NCBI RefSeq assembly: GCF_016808335.1 | Contig: NC_053144.1 | Coordinates: 16,786,403 to 16,850,402, forward strand | DNA from: Panicum virgatum | Taxonomy: Eukaryota; Streptophyta; Magnoliopsida; Poales; Poaceae | DNA: 64,000 bases | Direction: 5' to 3' | Shown: positions 44,612 to 58,300 of the stretch, piece by piece | How the letters are laid out: the number at the start of each line of letters is the position of its first letter | How positions within the stretch are numbered: position 1 is the first letter of the stretch | The notes under the pieces: generated by a model | Databases searched by the model: none | Told to the model about the DNA's origin: nothing | Seen by the model: the letters and a program-made list of their open reading frames with translations, nothing else | Made by a program: the position numbers and the translations under genes

Positions 44612-47600
44612 TCATTTCATGGAGGCGGTTCAGCATGGATGGTCTCTGTCAGTCCCAAGCACAGATAAAGCCAAGATTATTACGGCCAAGTTCAAGAATC
44701 TGAGGAGAGTTCTCAAGGCATGGCAAGCCCATCTTTCTAGTTTAAAGGCAAACATTCATAACATTAAATTGGTTCTGGCCTTCTTGGAAATACTTGAGGA
44801 ATTCAGAGATCTGTCACTTTTTGAGTGGAATTTTAAAACAGTCCTTTGTGATAAACTCACATCCCTACTGGAGCAACAACGTATATATTGGAAACAAAGA
44901 GGCACCATTAAATGGGTCAAGTTTGGGGATGAGGGCACAAAATTCTTTCATGCAAATGCCACTATCAAGTTCAATAGAAACTTGATTACCACACTAAAAG
45001 ACCCTAATGGATCCCTAGTATCTAATCATGAGCAAAAGGCAACCATTCTTTGGGAGGCCTTTAAAGAAAGACTTGGGAAGACTGAATTTCAGCAAATGCT
45101 CTTTGATCTGCAGGTGCTCATTAATCCAGCCACCAATTTACATGATTTAGACATTCCCTTCTCCACTGAGGAAATTGATGAGGTAGTCAAATAGTTGCCC
45201 TCAGACAAATCGCCAGGTCCGGATGGCTTTAACACTGACTTTATAAAGTCCTGCTAGCATTTAGTCAAACATGACTTCTATGAACTTTGCATTGCCTTTC
45301 AAAGGGGAGAGGTGACTTTGCAAAGCATTAATGGCTCATACATTACACTGACCCCGAAAAATGATAACCCTAAAGCTGTCAATGACTACAGACCCATATC
45401 TCTGCTAAACATCTCAGTCAAGATCATTACCAAATTGCTGGTAAATAGATTGCAGAAACATATTATGGAAATTATACACCAAAACCAATATGGCTTCATC
45501 AGATCAAGGACAATACAGGATTGCTTGGCCTAGGCTTATGAATATATTCATATCTGTCAAAAGTCAAAAAAAAAGAAATCATTGTGTTAAAATTGGATTT
45601 CGAGATGGCCTTTGACAAAATTGAGCATGAAGCCATGATCAAGATCATGCAGCAAAAAGGGTTTAGTCAGTTATGGATCTCTTGGATTAAAGATATCCTT
45701 AACTCTGGAACGTCAGTTGTGCTCCTTAATGGTGTTCCTGGGAAAACATTCCATTGCAAAAGAGGAGTCAGGGAGGAGGATCCACTCTCCCCACTTCTTT
45801 TTGTGCTTGCTGCTAACCTTCTCCAAAGTCTTCTAAACAAAGCCGACAACAAGAGCTGCTCAGATTGCCTATCCTTGTACAGCATGCTCTGGATTTCCCA
45901 ATCTTACAGTCAGGGGCGAAGCTAGAAATTTTCAGCACCGGAGGTCGACGTGTAGTATTCTTGATTTTCTACGGGGTCATTTGGTATAGACAACAGTGAT
46001 TTAAAGGGGATTTGCCGTTGGTCGTCGGGGTCGGCGGACCCCGGTGGCTGGCTGCAGCTCCGCCCCTGCTTACAGTATGCTGATGACACTCTAATCATCA
46101 TGGAAGGCTGCCCAGTGCAGCTGTTCTTTCTGAAAAACTTGCTCAACATGTTCTCTTCCTCAACTGGACTTAAAGTGAATTATAATAAATCCATGATGAT
46201 TCCCATTAACATTCAGCAAGAAAGAATTGAGCTCCTAGTAAATACCTTTGGCTGCTCTATTGGATCTTTCCCTTTCACTTACTTGGAGTTACCACTTAGT
46301 CTATCAAAGCCAAAGATCGAGGATTTCCAACCAGTAGTCTCAAGATGTGAAAAAAGGCTTCTGAGCACCTCAATCTATCTATCCCAAGCTGGAAGACTGC
46401 AATTAACAAATTCAATCTTTTCTGCTCTTCCAATGTTCACAATGTGCACACTTTCTCTTCCTAAAACAGTAATAAAACAGATCAACAAGTTTAGGAAGCA
46501 CTGCTTGTGGCGTGGAGCTGACATCAATGACAGAAAACCCCCAAAAGCAACTTGAGAAATGGTTTGTTTGCCAAAGAAAGAGGGTGGTTTGGGAGTTATA
46601 AAACTACAAACCCAAAATGAGGCACTCCTGCTCAAATTCCTGCATAAATTCTTCAATAGAGCAGATATTCCATGGGTTCATCTGGTTTGGGACAAACACT
46701 ACTCTAATGAGAGATTGCTAGGGCAAACAAGAAAATGTTCTTTTTGGTGGAGGGACATCCTGAAACTCCTGGATAAATTCAAGGGCCTTGCCTCAATGGT
46801 AACTTTTGATGGAAAATCTTGTTCCTTATGGGATGATCTTTGTCTTGGATGGGTCCCCAAGCATGCATTCCCTGAACTTTATTCTTTTGCAAAGCTGAAA
46901 AATGCCTCTCTTAAGAAAATGGCTGACACACCCTCCCTTGAAAGTTTGTTACATTTACATCTTTCGGAGTTGGCTTTTCAGCAGCTGGTCCAGTTGGCTC
47001 AAGATATCCAAGATGTAGTTTTCAGTGAAAAGCATGATGTCTGGTTCTTTATTTGGGGCTCCTTTCAGTTTTCATCTTCTAAAGTTTATCAACATCTGTA
47101 GGAACACGGCAGATACACCAAATTTTCAGAAAAATCTGGAGAACTCAATGTCAACACAAACATATCGTCTTCTTTTGGTTACTATTGAAAGATAGATTAA
47201 CCACCAGAAGCCTACTAAGAAGAAAAGGAATGGACTTGCCCTCTTTCAATTGTGTGCTCTGCCAGCAGCAGGCTGAAGAAACCCAGTTCCATTTGTTTTT
47301 GAATTGCCCGTTTGCCCTCAACTGTTGGAGCATTCTTAACTTACAAATCAATTCTAATGATCCCATCCAAGTTCTGGATGGCTTCATCAATCAGCTCAGT
47401 GTCCCTTTTGCTTTGGATATCATTATCATCCTGGCCTAGTGTATCTGGATGACAAGAAATGATTTGATCTTCAAAGGTGTTGCTGCAACTCTAAACTCGG
47501 TTAGAGCTAGGTGCAAATCTGAATTTGCTCTGGTTATTCTTAGAGCAAAAGGTCCCACCCAAATTGCTATGTCCCTATGGCTAGAAGCCTTGATGTAATC

Positions 47601-47745
47601 CTCTCCATCTTTTTTGTTTCTTTTTTCATTTCTTGAATTTCTTTGACTGCTCCCCGGCACTTGCCGCGGACTTTTGTTGGCTCTTTATTTTTCTTTATTA
47701 ATATATATAATCAGTAGGGGCTTGCCCCTCCTGTTGCATAAAAAA
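44612..47745 (+). pseudogene. L1-type LINE, 5'-truncated ORF2 with MITE insertion
   Basis: It encodes the reverse transcriptase and zinc-finger parts of LINE ORF2 with several stops. Motifs: [59 protein letters not shown], then YADDTLI after a MITE, KKEGGLGV, and a C-terminal CVLCQQQAEETQFHLFLNC zinc motif. A terminal A8 tail is present. The flanking 15-bp duplication is AAAGGTATGGC(T/C)GCC (44597-44611 and 47746-47760, one mismatch). Endonuclease and ORF1 are absent, as expected for a 5'-truncated copy. It lies directly downstream of another LINE tail in the same orientation. Confidence 0.88.
45911..46068. mobile_element. 158-bp hAT-type MITE inside LINE
   Basis: Ends are CAGGGGCGAAGCTAG and, in inverted form, AGCTCCGCCCCTG. 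The 8-bp duplication CTTACAGT flanks it (45903-45910 and 46069-46076). It interrupts the LINE a few bases before the catalytic YADD codons. Confidence 0.9.
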
Positions 47746-47760
47746 AAAGGTATGGCCGCC

Positions 47761-48079
47761 AAAAGAGTCTGCAAAGGGCAAACAAAAGAGCTTGCTGTCA
47801 TGGCTTTGCTTACCTAGCCAAATTCCCCTACATGATTCTCTCATATTTTAGTGCAAGCTTCCTTACAAAACTGTTGCATTGAGTTTTTTTTACATGAGGT
47901 TTGCGAATCTTTTTGAATGCCCAAGTTACACTACATGTTCAATTTTTTCTGCCCATATAGCTTACTCGAGCTTCTTGAGGAATTGTTCGGAAGATCTAAG
48001 GAAATTTGAGTCATGATTCTATGACAAACAGAAAAGGATATTTTGAAACAAAAATGGGAAGAGAAAAAGAAAGGAAAAA
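47761..48079. other. Intergenic, nothing recognised
   Basis: Low-complexity AT-rich sequence between the LINE tail and the next inverted-repeat element. Confidence 0.4.
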
Positions 48080-48845
48080 AGTGTTTCTACCTCTACTTCA
48101 AAGCTCAATTGTGATTTTACCCCTCCTTTTTAAACTTTGAGATTTTTCCCTTGTTATTTTGAAACAAAGAAGTCATTTGCCCCTACTATGCAACACCGTT
48201 TGCTTTGCTGGGATTAAATGGAAAAATGAAAAAGAAAAAACACCAAGAGGAAGAGACAGTAATGCCCCTGCCCCCCTCTTTCTCTGTCCGCCGCCTCCCC
48301 AGCTTGGGGGAACCGGCGGCCCCCTCCCCACCCTCTGACCTCCCCCCGCCACTCCTCGGCATCGGCGCGCGCCCGCCTGGCACCCGGCGTGCGGAGCCTG
48401 GCCCGGGCCCCGCATCCTTGCCCCTGCCCGTGGCTCCCCACATCCCGCCGCCGGCTGTGCCTCCCCGCCTGCAGCTCGCCGCTGGGATGGACGGTGTCAG
48501 CCTGATGCACCCCCACGTCGTGGATTTGTTTCTCAATTTGATCGTGGTGTGGGTGCCGAGCAAAATCGGCAGCTCGAAGCAAACGGCGGTGACGAGAGTG
48601 GCAGTGTGGTGAGAGCGTCGGAGCCCGGCGTACCACAATTTTGATCTACAGGGGTAAAAGCACAATTCTCATAATAAACAGGAATAAAAATGAATGGACA
48701 AAGTTGTCCATTTTCCAAAAATTAACACCGTTAGAGGGACTTAACAGACTAGGGGTAAAGTATTCCTTTGTTTTGAAATCGCAGGGGTAAAATCGGTAGA
48801 ATCAGAAAGTTTAAAAAGTAAGAGCAAAATCACCATTTCACCTCA
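48080..48845. mobile_element. Pack-MULE-like element with GC-rich interior
   Basis: Diverged inverted ends of about 100 bases: left GTGATTTTACCCCTCCTTTT continuing with TAAACTTT, right (complement) GTGATTTTGCTCTTACTTTT continuing with TAAACTTT, and both later AAACAAAG and TACCCCTA-type motifs. Between them lies about 370 bases of GC-rich, exon-like sequence with a 135-codon plus frame (48205-48612). Long inverted ends around captured exon-like DNA describe a Pack-MULE. Flanking A-rich sequence hides any 9-bp duplication. The inner frame is not recognised. Confidence 0.5.
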
Positions 48846-49388
48846 AAACAAGGCAAAAACGCTTTTGCCAAAAAAAAAAAGAAAACACAAGCGATCTGGG
48901 GCTGGGCCGCCAGGCAGCCCAGCCAGCTTTCCACGGCGCATCCGACGACGCCGGGCCGGCGTTTTCCCGTTTGCCCCCCCCCCCCCCCCCCCACCCCCCA
49001 ACGGGCTACGGCTAGTTGTGCGGTCCGGTGACCCCACGCCAGCGCTCGCTGCCGCCCACCACCCCACGTGGGTAATCCCCCAGCCGTCCATCGCCGATCA
49101 GGCCCGTCGGATCGCGCCGGCCGCGTCGCCCTCCGCCCGCTCCCCCAGCGCCAGCGGCGCACCGCACCCCCGCCGCCTCCCCCGTTTCAAAAGTTTTCGA
49201 ATTAATTCCAACGGACAGGCACGCACATCCCACCCGCATCTACAATTACACACAAGCAAAGCAAGCAAGCGCTCGCCGCTCGATTCCGCAGATTCCCCAC
49301 TTCCCCACTCGATTCCGCAGATTCCGCGATTCCGCGAGTGGATCGGCGTCTCGCCGCAGCACGCAGAAGCAGGAGTAGGGAGAGGGCC
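48846..49388 (+). promoter_or_regulatory. Promoter and 5' leader of kinesin gene
   Basis: It contains a C19 homopolymer (48974-48992) and a GC-rich leader with the twice-repeated CCACTCGATTCCGCAGATTCC unit (49291-49330). No TATA box is evident. Confidence 0.4.
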
Positions 49389-52300
49389 ATGGAGATGCTG
49401 CGGCGGAACCTGAAGCGGCAGGCGTCGCGCTCGCTCTCCGCGTTCGCCGGCGGCGGCGGCGCCGCCTCCCCGCGCGCCGCGGACCAGGAGAACCTCCACC
49501 CCAACCTCGCCCCCTCTCCGCCGGCGTCGCCCGCCGTCAAGGGCGTCGCCTCGCCGCGCCCGAAGCACCCGGCGGCCGCTCCCCCGCCGACGGCCACCGC
49601 CGAGGAGGATCGCGCCGCGGCCGCCGCGCCAGCCGGCAACAACGAGCCCTCCGTCAAGGTGCCTTTATCATGCGCCCACCTCACCTGATTCCGCTTCCTG
49701 CGAGAGTGATTTGGGAGTGAGGAAGCGATCCTTGGTACTTGTTTGTGATGTGTGGGGGTGTGCGAGCAGGTGGTGGTGAGGGTGCGGCCGACGGTGATCC
49801 GGCCGGTGGACGGCAAGGATCTGTGGTTCGTCCGCAAGACCGCTCCGGACGCCGTCGCTGTCGGCGACCGGTCCTTCGCGGTTGATGGCGTCCTCGACGA
49901 CAGGGCCTCGCAGGTATACAGGCAGCCTGACCCCATTACACTGCGGAGCTTGGCCGAACTGTGCGCGATCCTGAACGAACTCTGTGAATTGGTGGTTGTT
50001 TGCAGGCCGATGCGTTCGATCTGGTTGGATTGCCCTTGATCGAGAACGCCCTGGCCGGATTCAACACGTCCCTCGTCTGCTACGGTCAGGTACTGCTAAT
50101 CCAAGGAGTCGGTTTCCTGTTCTCTGCTCCTGTTTTCTGATGCTCGTCAATGTGTTGTTGAATGCTTCTAGAGCGGCACTGGTAAGACATACACCATGTG
50201 GGGCCCTCTCGGCGCCATGGTTGACAGCGGCTCTGACCACACTGACCGCGGTGTTGTGCCTCGGGTTTTCCAGAACCTCTTCTCTCGAATCCAAACAGTA
50301 AGGAAATTCTTCACATGTTCAATACTTTTTGTAAATCGCTGTGATCTTGTTGACTTGATGTTGCCTCTCTCCTCTCTCGGTGCAGGCGCAAGAGAGCTCT
50401 CCTGAGAAGCAGACCAGCTACCAATGCCGGTGCTCGTTCCTCGAGGTGCGTAGTAATCTGTTTACTTTCAACTGAACCATGTCTTGGAATGGTTTCTGGA
50501 ACTGAATCAGAAATGAAACACATGCTTTGCTTTCCCAACTTTGTTGCAGGTACATAACGAGCAGATCAATGATCTCTTGGAACCATCTCAGCGTGACCTG
50601 CAGGTATCTTTTTTGACAAGGAAATTATTCTGCATTTGCAATTGGTATTGGTATATGCAGGTATCTTATCCAACTTCATTCCTTTAGATAAGGGAGAATG
50701 CTGGCAATGGTATCCATGTCGAAAACTTGACCGATGAGTATGTGTCAACGGTAGAGGATATTAATCAGATTTTGATGAAGGTATATGCACAACAACTTCC
50801 CATTTATGTTGTTCTCTGTTTCTGGATAGTAGATGCACTGATTAGGAAGTTGTTGCACGAATTTGCAACTTTATATGACAACTACTGCTAACTTGAATCT
50901 GCTAGTTAGGAATATGCAAAACATTTGGCATTTTCTACATTATTAAATTGGTTGGTTCAATAATTTTAAGATATAAATTCATCTGGACCAGACATTATAG
51001 CACCCATAATGTGTTCTAAATATAGTTGTTATGCTTTCCTAAACAATACTGTTTCAAGTTATTATTATGTTTCTCTAAGAACAAATTTGAGAAACAAGAG
51101 CATCTCAATTCACAAACAAGTTGCCTTTTAGTTTCTCTTCTTTTTGAAACTGGGATATTTTATCTTTGTATTGCTGTGGATTGAAAACTCTGCCTGTGTT
51201 GACTGGAAAACTTTCTTGAGTCGTCTCAACATAGCCGGTCCCAAGCCCGGGTAAAGGAGGAGGGTTGCGTTAGGTTTGGCGAACCAGCGTAAAAAAGCCA
51301 CTCTAATGGATATGAAACCCATAAGAAATTCGTTGGGGCGTAACCCTCTTAGCGACGCGCTACATCGGAACCCGGGTGTGGTGTTAAATGGCAAGGGCCG
51401 GGTCGCCATCCCCCCAATGACGCGTCGTATCGTGACCTGGGTACGATGATAAGTGAGTAAGGGTCGGGTCGTCACAGCCTGAGTGGCGCGCTACATCTAC
51501 GCCCGGGTGTAGTGAAAAATGAGCAAGGGTCTTCACACTTCTCTCGACGGGTGCGAAGGGTAACGAAGCTAGCCGAGCCAACTAGGATTCGTATAGGTAG
51601 CTGGAACGTAGGGTCCCTAACGGGTAAGTTGCGAGAGCTAGTTGATATAGCAATTAGGAGGCGTGTAAATATTCTATGCGTTCAGAAGACTAAATGGAAG
51701 GGTCAGAAGGCGAAGGATGTTGAGGATACTGGCTTCAAGCTTTGGTACACGGGGGCAACATCGGGTAGTAATGGTGTTGGTATCTTGATCGATAGAAGCC
51801 TTAAGGATGGAGTCGTAGAGGTTAGAAGGCGAGGCGACCGGATTATCCTAGTCCGGATGGTAGTTGGAGATTCGGCTCTGAATGTGATCAGTGCCTATGC
51901 CCCTCAGGTAGGTCTTAGTGAGAGCACTAAGAGGCAGTTCTGGGAAGATCTGGATAGTATGGTCAGTACCGTGCCTATCAGCGAGAAACTTTTCATAGGA
52001 GGAGATCTCAACGGCCATGTGGGTGCGACTAATGTAGGGTTCGAGCGAGTGCACAGGGGTTTTGGGTATGGTAGCAGGAGTCAAGAGGGGGAGGAGGTTT
52101 TGAACTTCGCGTTGGCCTACGACTTGTTGATAGCGAATACGTTTTTTTAGGAAGAGGGAATCCCATCTTGTGACCTTTCGTAGTGGACAACACTCGAGCC
52201 GGATCGACTATATCTTTGCTAGGAGGGAGGATAGACGGGATTGCTTAGATAGTAAGGTATTTCTTGGGGAGTGTGTTGTCTCTCAACACAAACTTGTGGT

Positions 52301-55300
52301 GGCGGATTTTTGTTTTCGGGTACGTGTCCACCAGGACAAACATGCCAAGATTGCGAGAACGAAGTAGTGGAAGCTTAGAGGGGAAGCGGCGCAAATGTTT
52401 AAGGAGAGGATGCTAGGTGAGGGGCCTTGGGAAGAAGGAGAAGATGTAGACGTCATGTGGCTAAAGATGGCAACATGTGTTCGGAATGTGGCCTAAGAGC
52501 TGTTTGGCGTGAGTAGGGGAGGCAAACAGGGAGGGAAATACACTTGGCGGTGGAATGACGAGGTGCAAAGGGCTATTAAGGAGAAGAATGAATGTTTCAA
52601 GCGCCTCCACCTTGACAAGAGTACAGCCAACATCGAGGGCTATAAATTAGCGAAGAGGGCTGCGAAACGAGCTGTGAGTGTAGCAAAGGGTAAGCCGTAT
52701 GATGACTTGTATCAACGGCTAGGCACGAAGGAAGGGGAGAAGGACATTTATAGGATGGCTAAGATCCGTGAGCGGAAGACAAGAGACATCAACCAAATCA
52801 AATGCATCAAAGATGGGACAGATCGACTTCTAGTGAAGGATGAGGAGATCAAGGGCAGATGGCGAGAGTACTTCGACAAGTTGTTTAATGGGGAGAATGA
52901 GGGGCCTACTCTTGAGTTAGATGACTCTTTTGACGATACCAACAGACGCTTACAGACGCTTTGTGAAGAGAATTCAGGAGGTAAAGCGATGGGCCCTGAT
53001 GGTATCTCCATTGAGGTGTGGAGATGTCTAGGTGACAGAGCGATAGTATGGTTAACTAACCTTTTTAATCTCATTTTTCGGTCAAATAAGATGCCTGAAT
53101 AATGGAGGAGAAGTATATTAGTACCGGTCTTCAAAAACAAGGGAGATGTTCAAAGTTGTACTAACTACCGTGGAATTAAGCTGATGAGCCATACGATGAA
53201 GCTATGGGAGAGGGTTATCGAGCACCGCCTAAGAAGAGTGACAAGTGTGACCCAAAATCAATTTGGGTTAATGCCTGGTAGGTCAACCATGGAGGCGATT
53301 TTCTTAATACGACAATTGATGGAGAGTTATAGGGAGCAGAAGAAGGACTTGCACATGGTCTTTATTGACCTCGAGAAGGCGTATGACAAAGTACCGAGAA
53401 ATGTCATGTGGTGGGCCTTGGAGAAGCACAAAGTCCCAACTAAATACATTACCCCCATCAAGGATATGTACAAGGATGCGATGATGTTTTTCCGGACATG
53501 TGATGGCGACACCACTGACTTTTCTATTAACATAGGCCTACATCAGGGGTTATCATTGAGCCCTTATTTATTTGCTTTGGTGATGGATGAGGTCAGAAGG
53601 GACATATAAGGTGATATCCTTTGGTGTATGCTGTTTACTGATGATGTGGTGCTAGTTAACGAGAGTAGGGCAGTGGTTAATAGGAAGTTAGAGCTGTGGA
53701 GACGTACGTTAGAGTCGAAAGGGTTCAGGCTTAGTAGGACCAAGACCGAGTACTTGATATGCATGAGGGTGGAGATGTTAGTCTCGATGGGCAAGTGGTG
53801 GCCCAGAAGGATACTTTTCGGTATTTAGGATTGATGCTACAAAAGGATGGTGACATTGATTGCTATGCATAGAATCTCAGCTGGCTGGTTGAAATGACGT
53901 CAAGCTTCTAGCATCCTTTGTGACAGGAGGGTGCCACAAAAGCTAAAAGGCAAATTCTACAGGATAGTGATTCGCTCGGCGATGTTATATGATGCTGAAT
54001 GTTGGCCCACAAAAAGGCGACATGGCCAGCAACTGAGTGTAGCAGAGATGCGGATGTTGCGGTGGTTTTGCAGGCACACAAAAAAGATAGAGTCCGAAAT
54101 GAAGTTATTCGGGAAAGGGCCTAGGTGGCACCAATTGAGGAGAAACTTACCCAACATCGGTTGAGATGGTTTGGACATATCCAACGGAGGCCTCCTGAGG
54201 CGCCGGTGCGTAGTGGGGTTCTAAAGCGTGTCGATAAGATAAAGAGGGGTAGATGTAGACCTAAACTGACTTGGGACGAGTCGGTTAAGAGAGACCTTAA
54301 GGATTGGAATATCTCTGAAGAGGTAGCTTTGGATAGGAGCGCTTGGAGACTAGCTATCAGCGTGCCTGAACCGTGACCTTTGTGTCTTTTGGGTTTCATC
54401 TCTAGCCTACCCCAACTCACTTGGGACAAAAGGCTATGTTGTTGTTGTCGTTGTTGTTGTATTGCTGTGGATTGAAACCAAGACATCACGCTTGTTTAAT
54501 CTAAAAGTTTGCTTTGATTACATCATGCAACATGAGGTTCTGTTTTGTAAGCATGCTTGTCTTAATTATCCTTTTTTCCAATCATACTTCTCGTGATAAC
54601 TAAGTTTATTTTCTTTACAGGGACTTTCAAATAGGAAAGTTGGCACCACCAGTATGAACTTGAAAAGTTCACGTTCTCATGTAATATTCACCTGCATTAT
54701 TGAAGCATGGAGCAAGGTAAACACCTTCTTACCATTGTATGTTTTGATGTTAATTTTTCTTTTCTTTTCTATAATTGCAATTTTCTCATGTCAGTGTGGA
54801 TCCTTCTATTCTATCCTTTTTCAATAATTATGCCAGATATTTACCAGATAGACATGTGCCGATATATATTTTGTATTTACCTTGTTCAATTAACATTTCA
54901 GGGTTCATCAAATGGATTTAGTAGTTCAAGAACTAGCAGAATTACTTTTGTTGACCTTGCTGGCCCTGAAAATGATGACCTTGATGGTGCAGCAAAGAAT
55001 TGTACAAAGGAGGAGAGGCATCTGAAGAAGTCTCTCTCAAGGCTTGGGTATGTAAATTTATGTCAAAATTCTGTGATGATCTTTCTCATTAGCTAAACTT
55101 ATTTGTTGTCATACAAAATACTATGTATCATTATTTATTCTGCTACTTGTTTCACTTTGCGAACGGCCTGCCGGCCGACTTGGCTAGCAGCACTCAGTAG
55201 CGCCCCCTGCCTGCCGGCCGGGGTTCGATCCCCGTTGGGGACGGATTTTTCAGCACTCAGTGCAGGGGTAAAAAAAATCTCCCTCGTTGTGCTCGCCGCA

Positions 55301-58300
55301 AGGCATGGCCCTTGTGGGCATGGGCCAGGGTTCGGGGGGTTTTTCCGCGGTCGGAGAAGCCATGGTCGCTTCCTCTTAATGAAATACGGTGGGGGCCGTT
55401 TCACCCCCTGGCCGCGTTTTTTTTCTACTTGTTTCACTTTAGTTTCTCTGTCTTGATATGTCCTATGGGCCTCTGAATGCAATATACCAAATCGTCTTGT
55501 TTTCTTCCAAATACAAACATTGTATGATTGAGGTACTCCAATATATGAAATGTATTAAGAAAGGCCAAAACCTCACAGTTACATGGTTTCATTTCAGGAA
55601 ACTAGTTAACATTCTTTCAGAAACACCAGAATCCCAAAAAGATGATTTGCCCTATGAGCAATCCCGTTTGACACATGTGCTGAAGGATACACTAGGTGGC
55701 AACTCGAGGGTTACATTTTTATGTGCAATTTCTTCAGAGCACAGGTATTTCCTGTTCTTGCATTTCTTTTTACGCCTTCTAGATTCTGTTGTGCTGACTG
55801 GTGCTTGGGAAATGCAGGTGCAGATCTGGAACATTAAGTACACTAAGATTTGGTGAACGAGCAAAGCTTTTGCCAAACAAAGCTGTGATAAATGAGATAT
55901 CAGAAGATGATGTAAATGGTTTGAGTGATCAGATACGTCAGTTGAAGGTATTACCTCAGAAGCACATAGAAGTAGAACAATTTTACAGCTTTACGAACAC
56001 TTGCTAAAAATTTAATTCCTTACAGGATGAACTCATAAGAACAAAGTCTGGAGACACCGCAACTTGCAAGGCTGGATACTCCAGTGCACAAAATGCCCGT
56101 GAAAGTTTGCATAATTTGCGAATGAGCCTTAATCGCTCTCTAATCTTGCCTCACATTGAAGTTGATTCAGAGGAAGAAGTGGATGTGAACGAAGAAGATG
56201 TGCAAGAACTGCGTGATCAAATTAGCAAGCTTCACTCTTCATCTGAAACTTTTGATGACTTCATGGATGCAGAGAGTGGGGATGACAACACTCCTTACAC
56301 CAAGGGGAATCTGGAAACAAGTGAAGAAGATGATCAGCCAATCATAGATGATTTTGAAAGTCCACTACAGCAAGAGCGCAAAGAAGTGGCTGACACTACA
56401 AATGCTGATGATGACCTTATTTCTGATAGGAAATCTAGTCTATCAGTTAGTGCCTCCCCAAGTCTGTCATCGATACAAGATCCTACATTGTGCTCTTCTC
56501 CGAAGATCCACAACAAAGCAAGAAAGAGCATCACTTCACCAGGGCTATCGCCAAGCAAGCTTAGGGTTTCCGAGAGCCCAAGTGATAGAACTGTTGAAGC
56601 GTGCAAAAACAGTACAGTTCGTTCCTCTCTACAGTCAAGCAAGCTTAGCCCTACTGACTCACTGGCTGCAAGTCTCCAACGAGGCTTGCACATTATAGAG
56701 TACCATCAACAGAATCCAGCCCCACGAAGATCATTTGTTGGCCTTTCATTTGATCATTTCGCGGTGAATCCACGTCAGTCAATAGCAAATGTCAGTTCAG
56801 CTCTTCAGGCGCTACCTGAGGGCCGAGGAACCATCCTTTGTACATCCTGCAAGAAACCAGTGAATGCAAATGAGAACCAGGCAGAAGATGTAAACTCAGC
56901 CAAGCAGATTGTCCTGGCCTTGGGCACTACATCCAATGAATCAGCTATTGCTTCAGTTAAGGTATGCAAAGTTGTTTTGACTTGTATATTGCATTCAAAT
57001 TGTATCATCTATTTAAAAATTTAACTTGGCCAGGACGACAACGCTAAAGCAGCAATTGCTTCAAAGAGAGAGACCGAGCTTGAAGCTTTATGTGAAGAAC
57101 AGGCAGCAAAGATCAAGGAGCTGAGCATTTTGGTACATACTGTAATGAATCAATTATGTTTCAGACAGTGATTTACCTTGCTTGACGTTTCCTTTGTTTT
57201 ATTGCAGATTGATCAATATAGGAATGGGTCAAGAGATGGTCCAGATCCAAATGGTGTCACACCTGCAGAAGAACTAACTAGCAAGATTGATGAACAGTGT
57301 GGTGATGGTAAGGTGTCATCACTCAATCAAAAGGAGAGGGATGCACTTCTTACTGAAATTGAGAGCCTGAAGGAGCAACTAAAACACCAGACTAATATGT
57401 CAACAAATGGTAGCCTTCTGGATCAGATAAGGAATGGCAGCATAGACCAGGAGTATGAACTGGAGAAAGAAAGACAGAAATGGATGGAGTCTGAGAGCAA
57501 ATGGATCTCTCTCACTGAAGAGCTGAGGGTTGATCTAGAGTCGAACCGGATGCATGCAGAGAAGACCGAGATGGAGCTCTGCAATGAGAAGAAGTGCACA
57601 GCTGAGCTGGATGATGCTCTCCAACGAGCGATGTATGGCCATGCCAGGATGGTTGAACATTATGTTGAGCTCCAGGAGCTGTACAATGATCTTCTTGAGA
57701 AGCACCGCCGAGTGATGGAGGCGATCTCTGAGGTGAAGAGAGCTGCTGCTAAAGCAGGCAGGAAGGGCTGTGGGACGGCCTTTGCTGCTGCCCTTGCCGC
57801 GGAGCTCTCCACCGTGAGGATTGACCGAGAGAAGGAGAGGACGCAGCTGAAAGAACAGAACAGAAGGCTCCGCATTCAGCTCCGCGATACTGCTGAAGCC
57901 GTTCATGCTGCTGGCGAACTGCTCGTCAGATTGAGAGAAGCAGAGGAAGCATCGACACAAGAAAAGGTCAGTCCAAACAAACACAATCATAATGTTCTGT
58001 AATACAACTATTTACGTGTGAACAGCAACCCAATGCAATTTGGCTATTTTGTTTATTGCAGGAGAAGAGTGCCGCTTTGCTACAAGAGAACGAGAAGCTC
58101 AAGAAGCAGCTGGAGAAGCTGAGGAAGAAGCACGAGATGGAGCTGGAGACGATGAAGGTGCACCTTGCGGAGAGCCGGCTGCCGGAGTCTGCTCTGGACG
58201 GTTTCTACCACCATGAGAACGAGACGCCGGAGTACTCGTGCGATGCTCCATCCACGACGCAAGATGATGACCAGTCATGGCGTTCTGCCTTCGCAACTGC

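Noticed and set aside
55215..55230. tRNA gene suggested by the GGTTCGATCCC box
   Set aside because: No cloverleaf around it; it is the internal promoter of a SINE bounded by a 16-bp duplication.
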